Made by a program: the position numbers and the translations under genes
Part shown: positions 9,291 to 18,505 of the stretch, piece after piece
Layout: every line of letters starts with the position of its first letter
Position numbering within the stretch: position 1 is the first letter of the stretch
Assembly (NCBI RefSeq): GCF_025949695.1
Contig: NZ_JAPDFL010000001.1
Span: forward strand, 310,001-374,000
Length of the DNA: 64,000 nucleotides
Direction: 5' to 3'
DNA from: Pararhodobacter zhoushanensis
GTDB lineage: Bacteria > Pseudomonadota > Alphaproteobacteria > Rhodobacterales > Rhodobacteraceae
The notes under the pieces: model-generated
What the model saw: only the letters and a program-made list of their open reading frames with translations
Database searches by the model: none
Told to the model about the DNA's origin: nothing

Positions 9291-10297
9291 TCGCGGCGCT
9301 GTTCGCGCTGCCCGCCGTCGCCTTCGAGATCGAAGCCGAACAGCGGTTCGGTCCGGCAGGCGCGACCAACGAGCTGTCTGTGCTGTCCACCACCGACATC
9401 AGCTTCTTTGCCCCGCTGGCCGAGGCGTTTCTGGCCCGCCAGCCCAATCTGGCGCTGCGCTATGTGCAGGCAGGCAGTCAGGATCTGTTTCGCGCGGTCG
9501 ATGGTGAAGGGGCGGCGTTTGATCTGGTGATCTCGTCCGCGATGGATTTGCAGATGAAGCTGGCCAATGACGGCTACGCCCGCGCCCTGCCTGCCGATCT
9601 GGTCGCTGAACTGCCGGTCTGGGCGCGCTGGCGCGACCGGCTGGTGTCCATCGCGCAAGAGCCGGTGGTCTTGCTGCTGGCCGATGCCGCGCTGCCCGAC
9701 GGGCAGGCCCCGCCCCGCTCGCGCCGCGACCTGATCGCGCTGCTTCGTGACCACCCGCAGCTGTTCGCCGGGCGGATCGGCACCTATGACCCGCGCATTT
9801 CGGGCGCGGGGTATCTGTTTTTGACCCAGGACGCGCGCATGTCCGATTCCATCTGGCGGCTGGCCGAGGTGATGGGGCGGCTGGATGCGCGGCTCTTTTG
9901 CTGCTCGGGCGACATGATCGCCGGGCTTTTGTCGGGCGAGCTGCTGGTCGGCTACAACGTGCTGGGCAGCTATGCGGCAGCAAACCTGCCCGCAGGCTCG
10001 GGCGTGCAGGCCATCGCGCTGGAGGATTTCACCGTCACCCTGCAACGCACCGCGCTGATCCCGGTCAATGCGCCGCTGCCCGAGGCAGGCGCGGCGCTGC
10101 TGCGCTTCCTTTTGTCGGACGAAGGCCAGTTGATCCAGTCCCGCGCCACCGGCTTCGCCGTCATGCGGCCCGAGACCTTTGCCACCCAGCCGTGGCTCAG
10201 GCCGATCCGGCTGGACCCCGGCCTGCTGTCATCGCTGGATTCGATGACCCGCAGGCGGTTTCTGGCAGAATGGACGGCGGCGCTGGATCAGCCATGA
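9257..10297 (+). CDS. Periplasmic substrate-binding protein linked to TctDE
   Basis: Protein of 346 residues with a signal peptide (cleavage after LPAVA, about residue 22). The mature part resembles iron/thiamine-type extracellular binding proteins: LSVLSTTDISFFAPLAEAF, then DLVISSAMDLQMKLANDGY near residue 92. No membrane permease follows. Starting inside the kinase gene suggests an operon tctD-tctE-SBP. It may present ligand to the sensor or deliver to TctAB; this is inference. No other function is evident. Confidence 0.78.
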   Translation: MRNALVPLLVVIAALFALPAVAFEIEAEQRFGPAGATNELSVLSTTDISFFAPLAEAFLARQPNLALRYVQAGSQDLFRAVDGEGAAFDLVISSAMDLQMKLANDGYARALPADLVAELPVWARWRDRLVSIAQEPVVLLLADAALPDGQAPPRSRRDLIALLRDHPQLFAGRIGTYDPRISGAGYLFLTQDARMSDSIWRLAEVMGRLDARLFCCSGDMIAGLLSGELLVGYNVLGSYAAANLPAGSGVQAIALEDFTVTLQRTALIPVNAPLPEAGAALLRFLLSDEGQLIQSRATGFAVMRPETFATQPWLRPIRLDPGLLSSLDSMTRRRFLAEWTAALDQP

Positions 10298-10707
10298 GAG
10301 ATCAGGCAAGCGGGTGCGATTCGCGCCGGTGACGCCAATGGTGAACTCAAGTTCATGATGGGCAACGATTTCTCTGATTCAGTCCGTTGAAACCAGCGGT
10401 GAACGCGGAATTATCGCCCGTTGCCCTTCACCCTCAGGCCGCCTGACAATACGTTGCACAGTTGAGCCGGAATTATCCCGTATCGCCGCTCTGCTCCTCT
10501 TGCCCCTTACCGGGCGGGCCGGAACAGCGCGGCGCGATTGCAACAAGAGGGGCGCCAAACCGCGCGGCGCGTGTTTTTGATGCCGCTTTGGCGCAGATCG
10601 CACCGGGCTGTTCGGAAACGGACCAGACAACGGGCGGGGGAACGCATCGAGATCACCACGACCGCAAGGCCGCTGGCATGAGCGATGCACGAAAGGGAAG
10701 AGTGAGG
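10298..10707. other. 410-base intergenic region before folD
   Basis: No convincing gene. It contains two direct copies of GGAATTATC (10407-10415 and 10469-10477), 62 bases apart, each followed by CCG-like sequence within a few bases. A frame open from 10462 into folD is not used because it lacks a family-like N-terminus. I looked for a folate-type riboswitch and could not support one. Confidence 0.4.
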
Positions 10708-11610
10708 ATGCGAGCAGAACTGATCGACGGCAAAGCCTTTGCGGGCAAGATCCGCGCGCAAGTGGCCGAGAATGTCGCCCGCCTGAAATCCGGGCACGGG
10801 CTGACCCCCGGTCTGGCCGTGGTACTGGTCGGTGAAGACCCGGCGTCCGAAGTCTATGTGCGATCCAAGGGCAAGCAGACGCTTGAGGCAGGCATGGCCT
10901 CGTTCGAGCATAAACTGCCCTCCGACACGGCACAGGCCGATCTGCTGGCGCTGATCGCGCAGCTGAACGGCGATGCGTCGGTGCATGGCATTCTGGTGCA
11001 GCTCCCGCTGCCCGATCATCTGGACAGCGATCTGGTCATCAACGCGATTGACCCGGCCAAGGATGTGGACGGATTTCATATCTCGAACGTCGGGCTGCTG
11101 GGCACCGGGCAGAAGTCGATGGTCCCCTGCACGCCGCTGGGCTGCCTGATGATGCTGCGCGATCAGCTGGGCTCGCTGTCGGGCCTGAATGCCGTCGTGG
11201 TGGGCCGGTCGAACATCGTCGGCAAGCCGATGGCCCAGCTGCTGCTGGGTGACAGCTGCACGGTGACCATCGCGCATTCGCGCACCAGGGATCTGGCGGC
11301 CGTGTGCCGGCGTGCCGATATCCTCGTCGCCGCTGTCGGTCGCCCGAAGATGATCCCCGGCGACTGGATCAAACCCGGTGCCACGGTTATCGACGTCGGC
11401 ATCAACCGGATACCCGCGCCTGAAAAGGGTGAGGGCAAGACCCGGCTGGTGGGGGATGTCCATTTTGACAGCGCGGCCGAGGTCGCCGGTGCCATCACGC
11501 CGGTGCCCGGTGGCGTTGGGCCCATGACCATCGCCTGCCTGTTGGCCAACACCGTCACCGCCTGCTGCCGCGCGCACGGGCTGCCTGAACCCACGGGGCT
11601 GACTGCCTGA
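10708..11610 (+). CDS. folD: FolD, methylene-THF dehydrogenase / methenyl-THF cyclohydrolase
   Basis: Bifunctional cytosolic one-carbon enzyme of 300 residues. Family blocks: [17 protein letters not shown] with the catalytic Lys region near residue 55, [10 protein letters not shown] near residue 100, [18 protein letters not shown] near residue 168 (Rossmann) and [19 protein letters not shown] near the end. ATG 10708 is chosen because AGAGTGAGG precedes it and the length then fits the family. It is followed by purU after 64 bases; together they can interconvert methylene-, methenyl- and formyl-THF and release formate. Confidence 0.95.
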   Translation: MRAELIDGKAFAGKIRAQVAENVARLKSGHGLTPGLAVVLVGEDPASEVYVRSKGKQTLEAGMASFEHKLPSDTAQADLLALIAQLNGDASVHGILVQLPLPDHLDSDLVINAIDPAKDVDGFHISNVGLLGTGQKSMVPCTPLGCLMMLRDQLGSLSGLNAVVVGRSNIVGKPMAQLLLGDSCTVTIAHSRTRDLAAVCRRADILVAAVGRPKMIPGDWIKPGATVIDVGINRIPAPEKGEGKTRLVGDVHFDSAAEVAGAITPVPGGVGPMTIACLLANTVTACCRAHGLPEPTGLTA

Positions 11611-11674
11611 CCCCACCCTTTCCGCCCCCGGCCTTTGGCCGAGCGGGCCCAGACCCTTCGAACCAGGAGTTCCT

Positions 11675-12559
11675 ATGACCAAATACTGCCTGACCGTGAC
11701 CTGCACCTCGACCCGCGGCATCGTTGCCGCGATCTCGGCCTTTCTGGCCGAAAACGGCTGCAACATCACCGACAGCTCGCAATTCGACGACATGGAGACC
11801 GGCAACTTCTTCATGCGGATCAGCTTCACCTCGGAAACCGGCGCAGACCTCGCAGCCCTGACCGAAGCCTTCGCGCCGGTCGCGACGAAATTCGACATGA
11901 ACTACGCGTTCCATGATGAAGCGACCAAGATGAAGGTCGTGATCATGGTCTCGCGTTTCGGCCATTGCCTGAACGATCTGCTCTACCGCGTGCGCATCGG
12001 CGCGCTGCCGGTCGAGATTGTCGCGGTGATCTCGAACCACATGGACTACCAGAAGGTGGTCGTGAACAACGACATCCCCTTCCATTGCATCAAGGTGACC
12101 AAGGCCAACAAGCCGCAGGCCGAAGCCGCGATCATGCAGGTGGTTGTCGACACCGGGGCCGAACTGATCGTGCTGGCGCGCTACATGCAGATCCTGTCGG
12201 ACGAGATGTGCACCAAGATGTCGGGCAAGATCATCAACATCCACCACTCGTTCCTGCCCAGCTTCAAAGGGGCCAACCCCTACAAGCAGGCCTTCGAGCG
12301 TGGTGTGAAACTGATCGGGGCGACCTCGCACTACGTCACCGCCGATCTGGACGAGGGTCCGATCATCGAACAGGACACCGTGCGCGTCACCCATGCGCAA
12401 AGCCCCGAGGATTACGTGAGCCTTGGCCGCGATGTGGAAAGCCAGGTTCTGGCCCGCGCGATCCACGCGCATGCCCACCGCCGGGCATTCATGAATGGCA
12501 ACAAGACCGTGGTCTTCCCGGCCTCGCCCGGTTCGTATTCGTCCGAGCGTATGGGCTGA
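11675..12559 (+). CDS. purU: PurU, formyltetrahydrofolate deformylase
   Basis: Protein of 294 residues: an N-terminal ACT domain (residues 1-80, CLTVTCTSTRGIVAAISAFL) and a C-terminal formyltransferase fold. Catalytic residues are in NIHHSFLPSFKGANPYKQAF near residue 190 and ATSHYVTADLDEGPIIEQD near residue 220. It hydrolyses 10-formyl-THF to THF and formate, balancing the folate pool. In Rhodobacteraceae this pair often accompanies demethylation pathways, but no such gene lies next to it here. A strong terminator follows at 12586. Confidence 0.95.
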   Translation: MTKYCLTVTCTSTRGIVAAISAFLAENGCNITDSSQFDDMETGNFFMRISFTSETGADLAALTEAFAPVATKFDMNYAFHDEATKMKVVIMVSRFGHCLNDLLYRVRIGALPVEIVAVISNHMDYQKVVVNNDIPFHCIKVTKANKPQAEAAIMQVVVDTGAELIVLARYMQILSDEMCTKMSGKIINIHHSFLPSFKGANPYKQAFERGVKLIGATSHYVTADLDEGPIIEQDTVRVTHAQSPEDYVSLGRDVESQVLARAIHAHAHRRAFMNGNKTVVFPASPGSYSSERMG

Positions 12560-12585
12560 CCCCCCGGCTTTGAGACCAGCCCTTT

Positions 12586-12616
12586 GATCCAGCCCGCCCC
12601 CTCGGGCTGGATCTTT
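12586..12616 (+). terminator. Rho-independent terminator after purU
   Basis: GATCCAGCCCG and CGGGCTGGATC form an 11-bp perfect stem (12586-12596 with 12603-12613) with a 6-base loop, followed by TTT. It lies 27 bases after the purU stop. Confidence 0.8.
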
Positions 12617-12694
12617 ACATTTCCGGAGCGCCGCTTTGGGGGTTGGAACAGGGGGGCCTCGGCCCCCTCGGCCCGTTCCGGGCCTCACCCCCTG

Positions 12695-12766
12695 AGGATA
12701 TTTAAGGACAGAAAATGGCGTTAACTTTTTGTTAACCATGCCCCATTTTCTGTCTCTAAATATCCT
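12695..12766. repeat. 72-base nested inverted repeat between convergent genes
   Basis: Outer arms 12695-12718 and 12743-12766 (AGGATATTTAAGGACAGAAA continuing to ATGG, and its complement) pair with only two mismatches in 24. Inside is a second hairpin GTTAAC-TTTTT-GTTAAC (12720-12736). It lies between the 3' ends of purU (+) and the double SDR gene (-), so it could end transcription from both sides, but its size and low GC stand out from both neighbours. Confidence 0.75.
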
Positions 12767-12820
12767 CCAGGAGGGTCCGGGAGGATGGAAAATCCTCCCG
12801 GTCGGCTGGGGCGACGCGCC

Positions 12821-14392
12821 TCAGGAGTCGCTGGCGTCGCCGGCACTGCCAAAGGCGTTCCAGCCGCCATCGACGCTGAGCAACGTGCCGTTGACATAGC
12901 TGGCACCGGGCGAGGCAAGGAACCACACCGCCTCGGCAATATCTTGCGGCTGCCCCAGATCACCCATCGGAATCCGCGCACGGATCTTCCCGCTGTCGAT
13001 ACGCCCGGCCTTTTCCAGTGCGGCCACACCCGGGGTGCGGATATACCCCGGCGCGACGGTGGCGGTGCGGATGCCTTGCGGGCCGAGTTCGGCGGCGAAA
13101 CAGCGGGTCAGGATGTCGATCCCCGCCTTGGACGCGCCATACGCATGCCGCGGCGCCATCGGCACCAGCCCGGCGATTGAGCCGATGTTGACGATCACGC
13201 CGCGCCCGGCCTGCAGGCTCGGGATCGCCGCACGGGCACACAGAAACGCGCCGGTCAGGTTGACGTCGAGCACGCGTTCAAGATCCGCTGTCGTCTGCTC
13301 AGTGGCGGGCTGGAAGGCGTCGGCGATGGCGGCGTTGTTGACCAGAATATCCACCGGCCCCAGTGCCTGCACGATCTGCGCAAAGCAGTCGGTGACGGCC
13401 TGCTCATCGGTCACGTCGCAGACAAAGGCCTGCGCCGAAGCGCCCAGAGTGGCGGCTTGCGCCTTCGCGCCCTCACCGTTGCGATCCACAATCGCCACCC
13501 GGTCGCCCGAGGCCACAAACCGCGCCGCAATCGCCGCCCCGATACCGTCTGCCGCGCCGGTCACCACCACGACGCGCGGGGCAGGATCGGCAAAGGGGCG
13601 GGATTGTTCGGCGGCGGGCACGACGTCGGCAGGCGGGTGCGCATCGCCGGGCTGGTTGAACGACATCCAGCCACCATCGACACCCAGAATGGCCCCCGTC
13701 ACATAGCGCGCCTTGTCCGAGGCCAGAAACCCGATGACCGAGGCCATCTCATCGGCCCGTGCCAGCCGCCCCATCGGAATGCGGCGGCGCACCGCGCGCA
13801 GGTCTGCCTTGCCCGCCGCTTCCAGCGCCGCGACCATCGGCGTGCGCACATAGCCCGGCGCAATGGCATTGACCCGGATCCCCCGCGCCGCCCATTCGCA
13901 GGCCAGCGACCGGGTGAGCGAGATCAGCGCCGCCTTTGACGCGGCATAGGCGTTGCGGGTCGGGTTGCCGAGCACGCCCGCCAGCGAGGCGGTGTTGACG
14001 ATCACCCCGCCCGCGCCCATCCGCGCTGCCGCCTCACGCGCCATGACAAACGGTCCGGCCAGATTGGTGCGCAGGGTCAGGCGGAAATGGGCGATGTCGG
14101 TCTGCACCGTGGGGGCCATGATCGGCCCCATCGCGGCGTTGTTGAGCAGGATATCCACGCCATCACACAATGTGTCGATCTGCGCGAACAGCGCGACGAT
14201 CTGTGCCTCGTCCGAGAGATCGCACTCAAGTCCGACATGCTGGGGGCCATGTTCCGCTACAGCGTCGGCCACACCGCTGCCGGGCAGGTCCACGGCGATC
14301 AGCCGCACATCGGGGGCGGCGAATTCAGCCAGCAACGCGCGGCCAATGCCGCCCGCGGCACCGGTGACGATGCAGGTTCTGGTGGGGGTCAT
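12821..14392 (-). CDS. Tandem two-domain short-chain dehydrogenase/reductase
   Basis: Protein of 523 residues made of two complete classical SDR domains. Domain 1 (about 1-250): TGAAGGIGRAL, LLNNAAMG, then AYAASKAALISL with the YxxxK pair. Domain 2 (about 270-515): TGAADGIGAAIA, LVNNAAIAD, then AYGASKAGIDIL. Each ends with a VDGGW motif. Both sites look intact, so the protein may carry out two oxidations or form an internal pseudodimer. Last gene of the minus-strand unit from 20539; its ATG is 4 bases after the flavin reductase stop. Substrates are probably alcohol or hydroxyacyl intermediates of the island pathway. Confidence 0.88.
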   Translation of the reverse strand: MTPTRTCIVTGAAGGIGRALLAEFAAPDVRLIAVDLPGSGVADAVAEHGPQHVGLECDLSDEAQIVALFAQIDTLCDGVDILLNNAAMGPIMAPTVQTDIAHFRLTLRTNLAGPFVMAREAAARMGAGGVIVNTASLAGVLGNPTRNAYAASKAALISLTRSLACEWAARGIRVNAIAPGYVRTPMVAALEAAGKADLRAVRRRIPMGRLARADEMASVIGFLASDKARYVTGAILGVDGGWMSFNQPGDAHPPADVVPAAEQSRPFADPAPRVVVVTGAADGIGAAIAARFVASGDRVAIVDRNGEGAKAQAATLGASAQAFVCDVTDEQAVTDCFAQIVQALGPVDILVNNAAIADAFQPATEQTTADLERVLDVNLTGAFLCARAAIPSLQAGRGVIVNIGSIAGLVPMAPRHAYGASKAGIDILTRCFAAELGPQGIRTATVAPGYIRTPGVAALEKAGRIDSGKIRARIPMGDLGQPQDIAEAVWFLASPGASYVNGTLLSVDGGWNAFGSAGDASDS

Positions 14393-14396
14393 GGGA

Positions 14397-14897
14397 TCAC
14401 TCCGCAGTCAGGCGACGAAAGAACCCGTCGCGGTAAAGCAGGTTCGCACCGGGCGCGATGCGCAGGCCGACGACCGACCCCAGAAACACCGTGTGGCTGC
14501 CCTGCGTGAAGGCTTGCGCGACCACGCAGTCAAAGCGGCTGACCGCGCCATCGAGCATCGGCGCACCCGCCTGCCCTTCTTCCCAGGTTCCCAGATCAAA
14601 CGCGCCGCGATCATCCAGCGGGGTCGAGGAAAACCGCCGGGCAATATCCGCCTGCTCATCAGACAGGAAGTTCACCACGAAAGCACCCGCTGTGCGAATG
14701 CGTTCGGCGGCGGGACGGTCGTTGCGGATGCAGACGACCAGCGTCGGCGGCTCGGTCGTGGCCGAGCAGATCGCGGTGACGGTCATCCCCTCCCACGCAT
14801 CGGCGTGGCGATAGGTGACGACGGCGACGGGCGAGACGACATGGCGCATCGCCGTCTTGTAGTCGTCGACCGCGACGGCGTTGGGCCGATCTTTCAT
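14397..14897 (-). CDS. Flavin reductase (HpaC/FMN-binding split-barrel family)
   Basis: Protein of 166 residues from ATG 14897 (ATG 14912 adds five residues; a GGAAAG ribosome site favours 14897). Typical features: YKTAMRHVVSPVAVVTYRHA, MTVTAICSATTEPPTLVVCI near residue 38, FVVNFLSDEQADIARRFS near residue 74 and the GSHTVFLGSVVGL end. Such proteins supply reduced FMN/FAD to two-component monooxygenases or act in flavin-dependent chemistry. No oxygenase partner of the two-component type is adjacent, so the partner is not clear. Confidence 0.88.
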   Translation of the reverse strand: MKDRPNAVAVDDYKTAMRHVVSPVAVVTYRHADAWEGMTVTAICSATTEPPTLVVCIRNDRPAAERIRTAGAFVVNFLSDEQADIARRFSSTPLDDRGAFDLGTWEEGQAGAPMLDGAVSRFDCVVAQAFTQGSHTVFLGSVVGLRIAPGANLLYRDGFFRRLTAE

Positions 14898-14925
14898 GGG
14901 AGCGCTTTCCATTGGCAGGGGCTGG

Positions 14926-15459
14926 TCAGACGGGTTTGAGGATCTGATAGACGGGGTCATCGGGCCAGCTGCTGCCGACCGGCTGTCGCACGCCAAAACG
15001 CTCGGCCTCGCTGCCTTCGGGCACGGTCTGATCCTCGGCCCAGTCATAGACCACGGTACGCGCCGCAACGCGCCAGTCGTCGCCGCGCTTTTCGAACCGG
15101 TCGCAGTACCGGCCGATCAGCATGACCTGCCGGACCACGCCATCCGCGCCCTTGCCCCGCTGATGGGCGGTGAAATAGCTTTCGACGGCGGCTTCAGTGG
15201 GGCTGGCAAAGTCGATCAGAATGTTGGTCAGCACATGCACATTGCGCGGCCCGGTGGCGAAGATGCTGCGCGCCCAGTTGATGAAACCCTCGGCGCTGCC
15301 CTGATATGGGCCGTGCCGGTCGGTGGCATCGGGCCAATAGGCCGAGCGCAGCGCGACCTCGTCGGCGCGGTCCACGCCGCGACAATAGCGGTGCAGGCAC
15401 TCCTTGATCGCCTCACGGTCGCGCAACTCGGTGATCTGCGCGGCTAGATCGGGTGTCAT
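14926..15459 (-). CDS. NTF2/SnoaL-like protein
   Basis: Protein of 177 residues of the SnoaL-like or ring-hydroxylating dioxygenase beta-like fold: [20 protein letters not shown] at the N-terminus, [19 protein letters not shown] near residue 30, and [20 protein letters not shown] near residue 125. Family members include isomerases, dehydratases and non-catalytic subunits. No oxygenase alpha subunit is nearby, so an isomerase- or lyase-type role in the island is possible but unproven. Its ATG overlaps the stop of the acyl-CoA synthetase gene by 4 bases. Confidence 0.8.
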   Translation of the reverse strand: MTPDLAAQITELRDREAIKECLHRYCRGVDRADEVALRSAYWPDATDRHGPYQGSAEGFINWARSIFATGPRNVHVLTNILIDFASPTEAAVESYFTAHQRGKGADGVVRQVMLIGRYCDRFEKRGDDWRVAARTVVYDWAEDQTVPEGSEAERFGVRQPVGSSWPDDPVYQILKPV

Positions 15460-17548
15460 GGCTGGCCCTCCAGTTCGATCAGCGCATCCAGCGCGATGAC
15501 GCCCTGCCCTTTCGGCATCACCCGCACCGGGTTCAGGTCAACGCCGATCACCTGCGCGGCATGGGCGGCGGCAAAGCGTGACAGGTCGGTGAGCAGTTGC
15601 GCCAGCGCGTCGATATCGCTGGGCGGCGCACCGCGCACGCCTTCAAGCAGCGCAAAGCCGCGGATTTCGCGGATCATGCGGTGCGCCTCGGCCAGACCGA
15701 AGGGCGCGGCGCGGAAAGTGACGTCCTTGAGCACCTCGACAAAGACGCCGCCCAGACCGAACATCACCACCGGCCCCAGCACCGGATCGCGGGTGACGCC
15801 GACGATGGTCTCTACCCCGCCCTGCACCATCGGCGCGACCAGCACGCCCTCAATCCGGGCGTCGGGCATCGCCGTGGCGGCGCGGGCGAGGATCTCGGTG
15901 GCGGCCTGCCGCACGGCCTCTTCGTCGTGCAGATTGACGGCGACGCCGCCGATCTCGGTCTTGTGGGGGATGTCGGGCGAGCAGATCTTGACCACCACCG
16001 GAAAACCCAGTGCGGGTGCAAGGCGCGCGGCACAGCCAGCGGTTGCCGCCAGATGCTCGCCCGCAAAGCGGATCCCGGCGCGGGCCAGCAGGGCCTTGGC
16101 GCGCGCCTCGCTCAGCGGACCTTGCGGCAGGTCCAGCGGTTGCATCGGCGCGGGGGGCAGATCACGGCGGGCAAAGGCATCGCGGAACCGGGTCAGCGCG
16201 CCCAGCGCGTGGGCGAGTGCCGAGCCATCCTCGAACACCAGAAACCCGTCGGCCTCGTAGCGGCGCACCACCTCAGGGGGGCGGACATGGTCAGCGCGCG
16301 GATACTGTTGCCAGCCTCGCCGAGCGCCTCCATCAGCGCCTTGCGCAGCGGATCGGCATAGGTACGGCTGGCCGGGCCGGTGCCTAAGATGGCGGTGAAA
16401 AGATCATACTCGCCGCGCGACATCATCAGCTGAACGCAACGCTGCAACAGGTTCAGGTCGCTGACCGCCTGCGCGGTGGCATCGACCGGATTGCGCGGCG
16501 AGGCGAAGGGCAACATGTCCAGCAGTTCGGCCTGTGCATCCTCGGGCATGGGCGAGACGTCGAGACCCGCAGCCTCGGCATCATCGGCAAGCTGGATGCC
16601 GAAACCGCCGGACATGGTGAAGATCCCGATCCGGTTGCCCGCCGGAAAGCGACCAGCGGCGCAGGCATAGGCGACGTCGATCTGCTCGGCCGTCGTTGCG
16701 GCGCGGTGCACGCCGTATTGGCGCAGCACGGCATCGAACACCGCGTCCGACCCGGCCAGCGCGGCGGTATGCGAGGCGGCAGCGGCGGCCCCGACCGAGG
16801 AGCGCCCGGTTTTCATGAACACAATCGGTTTGCCCAGATCACGCGCGTTCTCCAGCGCGTTCAGGAACAGATCGCGGTCGCGCACACCCTCGGCATAGGC
16901 CATGACCACGCGCGTCTCGGGCTGGCGGACAACCCAGTCCAGCGCCTCGGCCACGTCGATATCGGCCTCGTTCCCGGTGGTGATCCACTGGCTGATGCCC
17001 AGCCCGCGCTGCCGCGCCAGATGGGCGATATGCGCGCCATACGCCCCGCTTTGCGAGACGATGCCAACCGGGCCGGGGGTGATCAGCGCGGTGTCCAGAA
17101 TGACGCTGAACGTGCCGTAATAGCCAAGGCCTGGGTTGAAGACGCCCAGACAATTGGGCCCCAGTAGGCGCATGCCCGCTTCGCGGGCGGTGGCGATGAT
17201 GCGCGATTGCAGATACTCGCCCTCGAGCCCGGTCTCCGCGAAACCGGCAGAGAAGATCACCGCCGAGCGCACGCCGCGCGCCGCGCATTCCTCAACGGTT
17301 TGCAGGGTGGCGGCGGCGGGCAGGGCCAGAATGGCGGTGTCGGGGGTTTCGGGCAACGCGGCGATAGAGGGAAAGGCGGGCAGACCCTGCACGCTTTCGC
17401 GGCGCGGATTGACCGGCAGGACGCGCCCGGCAAAGCCCGCCTCGCGCAGATAGCGCAGCGGGCGGCCCCCGATGCGCGACACATCATCCGAGGCTCCGAC
17501 CAGCGCCACGCTGCGCGGGGCCATGAGGGCGGCGAAGGCGTCAGACAT
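15456..17548 (-). pseudogene. NDP-forming acyl-CoA synthetase with single-base frameshift
   Basis: Two adjoining frames make one family-length protein of about 697 residues. The N-terminal part (17548-16193) has the CoA-binding domain (LMAPRSVALVGASDDVSRIG), LGPNCLGVFNPG and GIVSQSGAYGAHIAHLA. The C-terminal part (to 15456) is the ATP-grasp subunit (ARAGIRFAGEHL, GFPVVVKICSPDIPHKTEIG, VMFGLGGVFVEVL). The join falls at a run of six Gs on the plus strand (16276-16281); one more base would restore SAPPEVVRRYEADG. The rest of both parts is intact, so this is either a recent mutation or a sequencing indel. Enzyme type: acyl-acid + ATP + CoA to acyl-CoA + ADP + Pi. Confidence 0.85.
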
Positions 17549-18446
17549 GCGCAGCGCCTCCCAGTTTCATGCGCGGTTCGGCCAGCCCGGTAACCCCCAG
17601 CCCGTCAAGCGCGAACAGATACCCGCCCTGCGGATGGCGCGAGATCGCGCGGCCCGAGCCACTGTCCTTGATCGAGGTGACATAGAGCTGGTCCAGATTT
17701 GGGCCGCCGAACGCCAGACAGCTGGGCATGTCCGTGGGGGCCTCGACCAGCCGCTCCAGCTTGCCCGAGGGGGCGAAGCGGGCGATCTTGCCGACATTGA
17801 CCAACGCCACCCAGACATGGCCTTCGGCATCGACGGTTGCGCCATCGGGGCCGGAATTGAATTGCTGCGTGTCGGCAAACACGCGGGGATGCGACAGTTC
17901 ACCGTCGTCATAGTCATAGGCGCGGATGAAGCGGTCCAGACTGTCCGAGAAATACATCGTGCGCCCGTCCGGGCTGAAGCACAGCGAGTTCGAGATGCGG
18001 ATACCGTTGGCCAGCACCTCGGCCTGCCCGTCGCCGGTGACGCGGATCAGCTCGCCCACCGGTTCGGCAAACACCCCCATGCCGCCACACACGAAACGAC
18101 CCTGACGGTCAACCTTGCCATCGTTGAAACGCACGCGGTCGCTGGGGATCGCCGGGCGGTAGAGCGGCGCAAGGCTGTCTGCATCCAGATCGACCAGATA
18201 GATCCCGTCGAACAGGCCTGCGACCAGCCGCCCATCCTCGCACAGCCCGATCGAGCCGATCATCGATGGCATCAGCATTTGCCCCGACGCACCGCTGGAC
18301 GGGTCCAGAAAGCGGATCATGCGCGACACGCCGTCCACCCAGTACAAACGCTGGCGCCGGTCGTCCCACAACGGGCTTTCGCCCAGCATGTCCGGGCTTG
18401 GCCCGACGCGTTGGGCCTTGATCTTGGTGTCGATAGGGGCGGTCAT
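17541..18446 (-). CDS. SMP-30/gluconolactonase/LRE family protein
   Basis: Six-bladed beta-propeller protein of 301 residues: GPSPDMLGESPLWDDRRQRL with the metal-ligand Glu near residue 18, VDGVSRMIRFLDP, RFNDGKVDRQGRFVCGGMG near residue 105, and ISNSLCFSPDGRTMYFSDSL near residue 150 carrying the conserved Asn and Asp ligands. The family hydrolyses lactones. Next to a Baeyer-Villiger-type monooxygenase, a ring-opening lactonase is an attractive role, but this is inference. The stop overlaps the start of the acyl-CoA synthetase by 8 bases. Confidence 0.87.
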   Translation of the reverse strand: MTAPIDTKIKAQRVGPSPDMLGESPLWDDRRQRLYWVDGVSRMIRFLDPSSGASGQMLMPSMIGSIGLCEDGRLVAGLFDGIYLVDLDADSLAPLYRPAIPSDRVRFNDGKVDRQGRFVCGGMGVFAEPVGELIRVTGDGQAEVLANGIRISNSLCFSPDGRTMYFSDSLDRFIRAYDYDDGELSHPRVFADTQQFNSGPDGATVDAEGHVWVALVNVGKIARFAPSGKLERLVEAPTDMPSCLAFGGPNLDQLYVTSIKDSGSGRAISRHPQGGYLFALDGLGVTGLAEPRMKLGGAAHV

Positions 18447-18464
18447 CGCGTGTCCCGGAAAAAT

Positions 18465-18492
18465 TGGCGACCAGCCCGAAGGCCGGTCGCCA
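18465..18492 (-). terminator. Hairpin directly after the binding-protein gene
   Basis: TGGCGACC (18465-18472) pairs with GGTCGCCA (18485-18492), 14 bases past the stop of the solute-binding gene and before the SMP-30 gene. It has no T run, so it more likely stabilises the 5' mRNA or causes partial termination, giving more binding protein than enzyme. Confidence 0.55.
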
Positions 18493-18505
18493 GGTGGGGA
18501 GGAAC

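Noticed and set aside
10462..10707. N-terminal extension of FolD
   Set aside because: The extra 82 residues do not resemble FolD, and a good ribosome site precedes ATG 10708.
10298..10707. Folate or glycine riboswitch before folD
   Set aside because: No conserved core or paired-stem order I could recognise.
15456..17548. Programmed frameshift in the acyl-CoA synthetase
   Set aside because: The site is a plain G6 run without a phased slippery heptamer or clear downstream structure, and the family is not known for recoding; mutation or indel is simpler.
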